Part shown: in pieces, positions 13,684 to 18,876 of the stretch
How the letters are laid out: each line of letters begins with the position of its first letter
Numbering within the stretch: the stretch's first letter is position 1
DNA from: an uncultured Solirubrobacteraceae bacterium
Lineage (GTDB): Bacteria; Actinomycetota; Thermoleophilia; Solirubrobacterales; Solirubrobacteraceae
NCBI GenBank assembly: GCA_955652345.1
Contig: CATPBV010000016.1
Span: 1-18,876 of the forward strand
Length of the DNA: 18,876 nucleotides
Direction: 5' to 3'
The notes under the pieces: model-generated
Told to the model about the DNA's origin: nothing
What the model saw: only the letters and a program-made list of their open reading frames with translations
Databases searched by the model: none
Position numbers and translations under genes: made by a program

Positions 13684-14904
13684 ATGAACCCCGCGTCGGT
13701 CGAGGAACTTCCGCCTGCCGAGGAGCTCTCGCTCGCTCCGGCCCCGATCGTCCCGGTCGGGCCGGGCCGTGTCGGCCGGGTCGCGGCGGCGATCCGGGAA
13801 TACTGGCTCGGCGCGACGGTGTACCTGGGGTCGCTCGCCTTGCTGTTCTGCACCGCACTGATCAACGGTGCGCTGCGCCACGTCTCGCTGACCAGTCAGC
13901 TCGTCAACTGGGATGGCCACTGGTACTACTGGGTCGCGACCAACGGATACCCCACTCATGTCCTGCACGCGCAGACTCGGCTCGGGTTCATGCCGCTGTA
14001 TCCGATCTGCATGTGGTTTGTGTCCCATGTCTTCGGCTGCTCGTTGATCGCCGCCGGGGTCGTCATCTCGGCGGTTGGGGGGTTCATCGCGGCGATCCTC
14101 GTGCAGCGACTGACGATGGGCTGGTGGGGACAGGAAAGCGGCCGCCGCGCGGTCGTGCTGTTCTGCGTGTTCCCCGGCGCGGTGGTGTTCTCGATGGTCT
14201 ACTCCGAGGGCCTGCTGCTGCCGCTCGCGGCGGGCTGCATCCTCGCTCTCGAGCGACGGCGCTGGGTGCTTGCCGGCGTGCTCGCCGCCTTTGCCACCGC
14301 GGTCGAGCCCGACGCCCTGGCGCTCGTCCTGGTCTGTGCGGTGTCCGCGATCCTCGAGCTGCGCCGACGAGGACTCCGGGATCGGGCAGCCTGGCGGAGC
14401 CTGTTCGCGCCGCTCCTCGCGCCGGTGGGAGCGGTGGCGTTCGCCGGATTCCTGTGGGCGTGGACGGGCACGCCGTTCGCCACCTACATCACTCAGCACT
14501 ACGGCTGGAAAGAGAGCACCGACCCCCTCGCGCTCCTGAACCTGGTGGAGGTCCTCGTCTCCCAGATCTCCTTCACACACTTCAACCAGCCGACGATCGA
14601 CCTCAACCTGGTGATCGGGTTGATTGGGGCGGTGGTGCTGGTCGGTGGGCTGACGCTGCTGCTGCGCAAACCGCGGCAGGTCTCCCCGGAGGCGTTGACG
14701 TGGACGCTCACGATCAGCTTCCTCGCCGTTACATCCGAATACGTGCCCCCGAACCCGCGGCTGCTGATCACCGCGTTCCCAGTGATCTGCGTGTTCGCCC
14801 ACCGGTTGCGGGGAAGGGGCTACGTCGCCCTGATCGCAACCAACGCGGTACTGCTGGTTGGCCTCAGCGCCATCACATACGTCGGCGTAACACTTCGACC
14901 CTAA
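13684..14904 (+). CDS. PIG-V-like integral membrane mannosyltransferase
   Basis: Protein of 406 aa with a cytosolic N-terminus of about 40 residues and roughly nine hydrophobic segments. Features match actinobacterial membrane mannosyltransferases of the PIG-V/GT-C type: an acidic first-loop motif N-W-D-G-H-W-Y-Y at 75-82 followed by ATNGYP (85-90), GFMPLYP at 101-107, and SEG at 174-176 in FSMVYSEGLLLPLAAG. Enzymes of this group use polyprenyl-phosphate mannose outside the membrane; the true sugar donor and acceptor cannot be told here. The start is set by the leaderless promoter TACACT. The frame is open 900 nt further upstream, but that part is a shadow of rtcB and the G-rich spacer. A hairpin follows the stop codon. 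The gene stands near two other membrane glycosyltransferases. Confidence 0.8.
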   Translation: MNPASVEELPPAEELSLAPAPIVPVGPGRVGRVAAAIREYWLGATVYLGSLALLFCTALINGALRHVSLTSQLVNWDGHWYYWVATNGYPTHVLHAQTRLGFMPLYPICMWFVSHVFGCSLIAAGVVISAVGGFIAAILVQRLTMGWWGQESGRRAVVLFCVFPGAVVFSMVYSEGLLLPLAAGCILALERRRWVLAGVLAAFATAVEPDALALVLVCAVSAILELRRRGLRDRAAWRSLFAPLLAPVGAVAFAGFLWAWTGTPFATYITQHYGWKESTDPLALLNLVEVLVSQISFTHFNQPTIDLNLVIGLIGAVVLVGGLTLLLRKPRQVSPEALTWTLTISFLAVTSEYVPPNPRLLITAFPVICVFAHRLRGRGYVALIATNAVLLVGLSAITYVGVTLRP

Positions 14905-14914
14905 TTTGAAACAA

Positions 14915-14939
14915 CCCGTGTCTTGTTCCGTGACACGGG
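14915..14939 (+). terminator. Terminator-like hairpin after the mannosyltransferase
   Basis: A perfect 8-bp stem, CCCGTGTC (14915-14922) and GACACGGG (14932-14939), with a 9-nt loop starts 10 nt after the TAA stop codon. It is preceded by an AT-rich stretch but has no following T-run. A transcription end is likely; read-through to the next gene cannot be excluded. Confidence 0.55.
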
Positions 14940-14969
14940 AGAACGGCACAGTCCGCTCATGTCAGGGGA

Positions 14970-15008
14970 TTGGCGTTCCACTGGGCCTATGCGCCAGCGG
15001 AACGCCAA
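14970..15008. promoter_or_regulatory. Long inverted repeat enclosing the start codon of the DUF559 gene
   Basis: TTGGCGTTCCACTGG (14970-14984) and CCAGCGGAACGCCAA (14994-15008) pair over 15 positions with one A-C mismatch (14980/14998). The 9-nt loop, GCCTATGCG, contains the ATG at 14989. It can work as a DNA operator, as expected for autorepression by AbiEi-like proteins, or as an mRNA hairpin exposing or hiding the start codon. No promoter element is clear. Confidence 0.7.
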
Positions 15009-15870
15009 AGCTCGCGTCGCCCGGATCGCTGATCGCCAGTGGGGGCGTGTGAGTTGGGCCCAGCTGCTTGCTGTCGGTCTGGATGAGAAGACCGTTTGGC
15101 GGTGGGCGCAGGCTGGCTACCTTCATTGGGTCCTGCCGCGCGTCTACGCCGTGGGACATCAGGCGCCATCAACCGAGGCAGACCTGGCGGCGGCATTGCT
15201 GTATGCGGGTCCGGGGGCGATGCTCTCGCACGCGACCGCCGCGTGGTGGGGGCTGATCGACGAGCAGCCGAAGACGATCTCGGTCAGCACCCCCCGGCGG
15301 TGCAAGTCGCTGAAGGGCGTCGAGGTCCACGGTCGGCGGAGCGTCGAGCGGGTGTGGCACAAGGGATTGTCGGTCACGCTGGTGGCGCAGACGTTGCTCG
15401 ACTACGCCACGGTCTGCACGCTTCGTCGGCTTCGCCGCGCGATTGCCGAGGCTGACTATCAGCGGCTCGCGACACCGGCGGAGCTCGAGGCCGTGCTCGC
15501 GACCGGCAGGGCCGGGAGCGCGAAGCTTCGTCAGGCGATCGCGATCCACCAGCCTCGCCTGGCGCGCACCCGCAGCCTGCTGGAGGAGCTGTTCCTGGAG
15601 CTGTGCGAACGTCACGAGCTTCCAGTGCCGAGCGTCAACGTGACCGTCGAGGGCTTCCTCGTCGACGCCTTCTGGCAACAGCACCGACTTGTTGTCGAGG
15701 TCGACGGACACCGTGCGCACGCCACCCCGGCGCGGATGAAGCGCGATCGAGAGCGCGACCTCGCGCTCAGACGCGCCGGGTACACGGTCCAACGCTACTC
15801 CTGGTGGCAGGTCACCGACCAGGCCGAGCTCGTCGCCGCGGACGTCCGCGCCGCGCTCACCCGCGCGTGA
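14989..15870 (+). CDS. AbiEi-like winged-helix protein with a C-terminal DUF559 (PD-(D/E)XK) domain
   Basis: Protein of 293 aa. Residues 1-60 resemble the winged-helix of type IV antitoxins (RVARIADRQWGRVSWAQLLAVGL, then YLHWVLPRVYAVG). Residues about 60-190 resemble the AbiEi middle domain, and 195-292 the DUF559/Vsr-like nuclease fold: VDAF with D226, VVEVDGHRAH with E237 and D239, and KRDRERDLALRRAGY at 251-265. D-x(10)-E-x-D fits a PD-(D/E)XK metal site, so DNA cleavage is possible but unproven. These two-domain proteins are common orphans in Actinobacteria; no AbiEii toxin is beside it. ATG 14989 was chosen because the N-terminus then starts like the family; ATG 14959 is possible, and TTG 14923 lies in the terminator loop. 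It overlaps the converging glycosyltransferase gene by 14 nt. It looks somewhat less GC-rich than its neighbours, a hint of transfer. Confidence 0.78.
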   Translation: MRQRNAKARVARIADRQWGRVSWAQLLAVGLDEKTVWRWAQAGYLHWVLPRVYAVGHQAPSTEADLAAALLYAGPGAMLSHATAAWWGLIDEQPKTISVSTPRRCKSLKGVEVHGRRSVERVWHKGLSVTLVAQTLLDYATVCTLRRLRRAIAEADYQRLATPAELEAVLATGRAGSAKLRQAIAIHQPRLARTRSLLEELFLELCERHELPVPSVNVTVEGFLVDAFWQQHRLVVEVDGHRAHATPARMKRDRERDLALRRAGYTVQRYSWWQVTDQAELVAADVRAALTRA

Positions 15871-17425
15871 ACAGCTCCACGCGCACGGGGCTCGCATACC
15901 CGAACTGGGTGGTGGCGTGCCTCGGGTACAGAGCCCCGAGCGCAGCACGCAGGCGTAGGAAGCGCGCTCGGTTGCGCCTCGAGCCCGACGGGCCATCCGG
16001 CTGCCCCTCGTGGCTCGAGATCAGCCACAGCCGCGGGCAGCGCGCCGGGAGGCCGGCGAGCTGTGCGGGCGCGAGCGAGGCGTAATCCTCGACGTACGGC
16101 TTCACGGTGCTCCACGGGGCGGCGGGCAGGATCGGCCGCGGGGCTGTCCGGGCCGCCGCCAGGTAATACCGAAACGCCATCCGCCCATCCGAGGGATAGA
16201 AGACGGCGCAGTCAGAGCCGCCCGATCGCGCCAACACGTATGCGCTTGCCGCTTTCCAGTCCTCCGGCGATACGCCATAGCTTGCAGTCACCTGCAGCGC
16301 CCGCAGCACGATCAGCGCGGCTAGAAGCGCAGCGCCCGCAAGCCACGGGAGCCGGCGGTCGGTGACCGCCAGCGCGAGCAGCACCCCGACGGGCGGAACC
16401 GCCATCAGCAGGTTTCGAGGCATGAAGATCGGCTGCCCGAACAGCGATTCGAGCCACGCCAGGACCACCGGCACGAGCAGCCACGAGAGCACGAGGCCAT
16501 GCGCCCACCGGGCCTCTCCTCGGGCGGCTCGGATGGCGAGAACGACAATGACGGCGAGCAACGCGGCCGCGGTCAGGACGAGCAGCGCCACCGTCGTCGC
16601 GGTGCGGTGAAAGATCGGATCGAGGCCCGCGGAGCTGAGCGCCTGCAGCACCTGCCGCTCGATCTTGAGCGTGGGTCTCGGCACCCAGAACAGCTGGCCC
16701 GATCCGCGCGAGAGCGCGAGCGCCACGAGCGGGATCCAGCTGAGCGCGGCGAACGCGAGCGCCACAAGCACGGGGCGAAGCGCCCGGCGCCGGCCAACCA
16801 GCATCAGCAGCTGGGCGGGCAGGACCAGCACGGCCACGAAGCTCATGTACGCCGCGAGCGCGGTCGTGATCGCGTAGCCGATGGCGGGCGCCGTCGTGGG
16901 CCGGCCCTCCTCGGCGCGCCGGACCAGCGTCACAAACGCAAGGTACGAGGCACATGTCAGCGCCACCATCGGCGCGTACCCGCGTGCGCTCTGACCCCAG
17001 AACACGAGCGGGAGGCTGACCGCGGTGAGAAGCCCCGAGATCAGCGCAACACGGGCGCTGAACAGCGTCTGTGCAAGCAGCGTCACGAGCCCGGCACTCG
17101 CCGCCGCGAACACCAGCGATGGCAGCCGAAGCACCAGCAGGCCGTTGCCGAACAGCCCGGTCAGCAGGTGCAGCAGCAGGTAGTACCCGGACATGTTGCC
17201 GCCGTCGTGGGCGAGCGCCCGGCCGAGCGCGGCGCCGTGCTGGGCTGCGATCGTGACCGTCGCCCCCTCGTCGAATCCGAGGCTGCGATCGGTGATCCCG
17301 TAGGCGCACAGGCACGCCGCGACGAGCGCCCCAAGCGCGGGCACGAGGATCTCCACGCCGGGTCGCCGTCGCGAAACGGGGGCCTCCCGCGCGCGCGGCG
17401 GGTTGGGTGCGAGCTCGACGTTCAT
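15857..17425 (-). CDS. GT39-like integral membrane glycosyltransferase
   Basis: Protein of 522 aa with about 11 hydrophobic segments up to residue 400 and a soluble C-terminal domain of about 115 residues. It follows the plan of the ArnT/PMT-like GT-C family: a D52-E53 pair in the first outer loop (RSLGFDEGATVTIA), then GGNMSGYYLLLHLLTGLFGN and the R-L-P-S motif at 100-103, SARGYAP at 146-152 and PRNLLMAVPP around 395. The acidic pair is the usual catalytic and metal-binding site for polyprenyl-phosphate sugars; donor and acceptor are unknown. ATG 17425 lies 4 nt after the stop of the upstream gene, with GGAG 10 nt before it, so they are coupled. The frame is open upstream to 17584 only as a shadow. 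Its end overlaps the DUF559 gene by 14 nt. Confidence 0.85.
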   Translation of the reverse strand: MNVELAPNPPRAREAPVSRRRPGVEILVPALGALVAACLCAYGITDRSLGFDEGATVTIAAQHGAALGRALAHDGGNMSGYYLLLHLLTGLFGNGLLVLRLPSLVFAAASAGLVTLLAQTLFSARVALISGLLTAVSLPLVFWGQSARGYAPMVALTCASYLAFVTLVRRAEEGRPTTAPAIGYAITTALAAYMSFVAVLVLPAQLLMLVGRRRALRPVLVALAFAALSWIPLVALALSRGSGQLFWVPRPTLKIERQVLQALSSAGLDPIFHRTATTVALLVLTAAALLAVIVVLAIRAARGEARWAHGLVLSWLLVPVVLAWLESLFGQPIFMPRNLLMAVPPVGVLLALAVTDRRLPWLAGAALLAALIVLRALQVTASYGVSPEDWKAASAYVLARSGGSDCAVFYPSDGRMAFRYYLAAARTAPRPILPAAPWSTVKPYVEDYASLAPAQLAGLPARCPRLWLISSHEGQPDGPSGSRRNRARFLRLRAALGALYPRHATTQFGYASPVRVELFTRG

Positions 17426-17429
17426 GTGT

Positions 17430-18876
17430 TCAAGACTCCGCGAGCGCAGACGGCCCGCTCGCGAGATCGCCGACCGGCCGCTCGCCGGCTCGCCGCCTCC
17501 AGCTGTGCCACGCGTAAGCGCCCACCAGCGCGTACGCCCCAAGGACCACCGGCGCAGAGCCGAGCGACAGCGCGAGGATCCCATCCGGCTTGACCACGAA
17601 CACCGACGCCAGCACCGCGAGCACCAGGACAGGCCAGTGCTGGATCACCGGGCAGCAGGCCACGAGCACCAGTCCCCAGCTCAGGTACCACGGCCACGTC
17701 GCCGGGCCGGCGAGGGCGAAGGCCAGCAGCAGCAGTCCGAGCTGGCGGACGGCGTTGTGCGAGCGCGTCCGCCACAGCACCAAGGCGCCCGCGCCCACCG
17801 TCAGCGCGAAAGCCGCGGTCGCGAGCGCGGACTCGAGCGAGCGCCCGTCGACGGCCACGCCGGCGCCACTCAGGAGTCCCGCGAGCGTCCGGCCAACGGC
17901 CGTCGCCGGGGTGATCGCGAGCCGGACTCGCTCGGGCGTCGAGAACACGCTCGTCGAGATCCAGTCGGCCCCGACACCGGCGAGGACGCTCACGGCGACG
18001 GCCACGGCCACCACCAGCGCAGCCGATCGCGCCAGCGCGCGCGCCGCCGCAGATCGATCCGGCATCGAGCGCGCCCAGACCACAGCGATGAACACAGCCG
18101 CCACAGCTGCGGGCAACTTCACGGTCGCGGCGAGCGCGCACAGCGCGATGCCGTACGCCGGCCGCCCGCCAACGGCGAGCGCGACCCCGGCGACCATCAG
18201 GCCGGCCATCAGCGCGTCGTTGTGCGCGGGCGCGATCAGCTGGAGCAGCACGAGCGGCGACAGCGCCCCGAGCCAGAGCGCCCGCCTCGGATCGGCCCCC
18301 AGCGACCGTGCCAGCCGGGGGATGAATACGACGAGCAGCACCGCTCCCCCGAGCTCGAGCCCGCGCAGCAGCAGCACCCCCACGATCAGGTTCGAGCCGG
18401 TCACGGACACGATGGCGCTCACCAGGCCGAGGAACGCGGGACCGTATGGGGCCGTGGTGTGCCGCCAGAACGGCGACACCGCCGCAAGCAGGTGCGAGTG
18501 TCCGAGCGGGGCGAGGACCTGCGGCGCGTGCGTGTATGGGCTGAGGCCGAGGTGCAGGATGGTCCCCTGGGCCAGGTAGCTGTAGACGTCCTGGCTGAAC
18601 ACCGGCGCGCCCGCGAGGAGCGGCAGACACCAGACGGCGCCGACCGTCCGCAACGCGTTGAGCGAAAGACCAGAAGCGCTCCGCCCCAGCCCGAGCCAGG
18701 CTCCGGACAGCAGGGCAATCCCCAGATACAAGAGCACGTCGGCGGCGACGTGGCCCGGCGAGATCCGAAACCACCAGTCTGCGCCGCGTCCGGTCAGCGA
18801 AGGCCCCATCAGGGTCACGAGCAGCGACCCCGTCAGCCCGAGCGCACCCCATCCCCAGACGGGCTTCAGAGACCGA
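17430..18876 (-). CDS. MptB-like polyprenyl-phosphomannose-dependent mannosyltransferase (5' end outside window)
   Basis: GT-C membrane enzyme with at least 11 hydrophobic segments; 482 aa are visible. The first-loop motif SQDVYSYLAQG (D at 18588-18590) followed by HLGLSPYTHAP, then TAPYGPAFLG and IAPAHNDALMAGL (HND at about 18216-18224), are hallmarks of the MptA/MptB alpha-1,6-mannosyltransferase group that builds lipomannan-type chains from polyprenyl-phosphate mannose. The frame stays open to the right edge, and the upstream codons read KPVWGWGALGLTGSLLVTLMG, described as two pieces (KPVWGWGALG and LTGSLLVTLMG), which looks like a first membrane helix. I therefore treat the gene as cut by the window rather than starting at GTG 18818. 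Another minus frame (17422-18852) is Arg/Ala-rich and rejected. It is followed 4 nt later by the GT39-like gene. Confidence 0.85.
   Translation of the reverse strand, partial: RSLKPVWGWGALGLTGSLLVTLMGPSLTGRGADWWFRISPGHVAADVLLYLGIALLSGAWLGLGRSASGLSLNALRTVGAVWCLPLLAGAPVFSQDVYSYLAQGTILHLGLSPYTHAPQVLAPLGHSHLLAAVSPFWRHTTAPYGPAFLGLVSAIVSVTGSNLIVGVLLLRGLELGGAVLLVVFIPRLARSLGADPRRALWLGALSPLVLLQLIAPAHNDALMAGLMVAGVALAVGGRPAYGIALCALAATVKLPAAVAAVFIAVVWARSMPDRSAAARALARSAALVVAVAVAVSVLAGVGADWISTSVFSTPERVRLAITPATAVGRTLAGLLSGAGVAVDGRSLESALATAAFALTVGAGALVLWRTRSHNAVRQLGLLLLAFALAGPATWPWYLSWGLVLVACCPVIQHWPVLVLAVLASVFVVKPDGILALSLGSAPVVLGAYALVGAYAWHSWRRRAGERPVGDLASGPSALAES

Noticed and set aside
12876..14909. 677-aa plus-strand frame across rtcB, the spacer and the mannosyltransferase
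   Set aside because: Arg/Ala-rich shadow in a third frame with no membrane pattern; the real genes in the other frames have clear motifs.
17422..18852. 476-aa minus-strand frame overlapping the MptB-like gene
   Set aside because: Arg/Ala/Gly-rich without hydrophobic helices, while the 17430 frame has the DVYSY and HND motifs and regular membrane segments.
1..18876. CRISPR arrays, insertion sequences, integrase or phage genes
   Set aside because: No regularly spaced repeats, transposase or recombinase motifs, or terminal inverted repeats with target duplication were seen; the repeats found are local regulatory-type hairpins.

Overview
The window is GC-rich, densely packed chromosomal DNA, most consistent with a high-GC actinobacterium, possibly of the Thermoleophilia/Solirubrobacterales type. 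I infer this from the GC-rich third codon positions, frequent GTG starts, several starts that look leaderless, an actinobacterial-style isoleucyl-tRNA synthetase and three polyprenyl-phosphate-sugar-type glycosyltransferases. No 16S or ribosomal protein gene is present to fix the lineage. There are 15 protein genes I trust, one doubtful proline-rich ORF, and no tRNA, rRNA, CRISPR array or insertion sequence that I can see.

Left part (1-7200): a membrane-anchored HD-GYP cyclic-di-GMP phosphodiesterase on the minus strand, then an AT-rich intergenic region, then two tandem paralogous MerR regulators with cobalamin-domain-like C-termini, then ileS. The ileS product has an altered class I signature (A-T-H-H in place of H-x-G-H). 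ileS and trxA converge on a perfect 10-bp-stem hairpin. trxA and polX diverge from a short promoter region.

Middle (7193-13378): polX (family X polymerase plus PHP domain) converges with and overlaps lgt by 74 bp. On the minus strand otsB, an unknown small membrane protein and lgt form a tightly coupled set with 1- and 4-nt overlaps. Divergent from otsB is a cupin-archease-rtcB operon. Archease and RtcB make up an RNA ligation/repair module, and the cupin is an unexplained partner.

Right part (13379-18876): a G-rich, degenerate-repeat spacer that can encode a proline-rich minus-strand ORF, a PIG-V-like membrane mannosyltransferase behind a leaderless-type promoter, a terminator-like hairpin, then an AbiEi-like/DUF559 putative nuclease whose likely start codon lies in the loop of a 15-bp-stem inverted repeat. 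The window closes with a minus-strand pair: an MptB-like mannosyltransferase (open at the right edge) followed 4 nt later by a GT39-like membrane glycosyltransferase. The three glycosyltransferases point to lipoglycan or cell-envelope polysaccharide assembly at the membrane.

The items most worth a second look are the start-codon hairpin of the DUF559 gene, the paired MerR proteins in which one copy has lost both candidate cobalamin-contacting histidines, the ileS signature change, the cupin in the RNA-ligase operon, and the palindrome that fills the spacer of the HD-GYP promoter.
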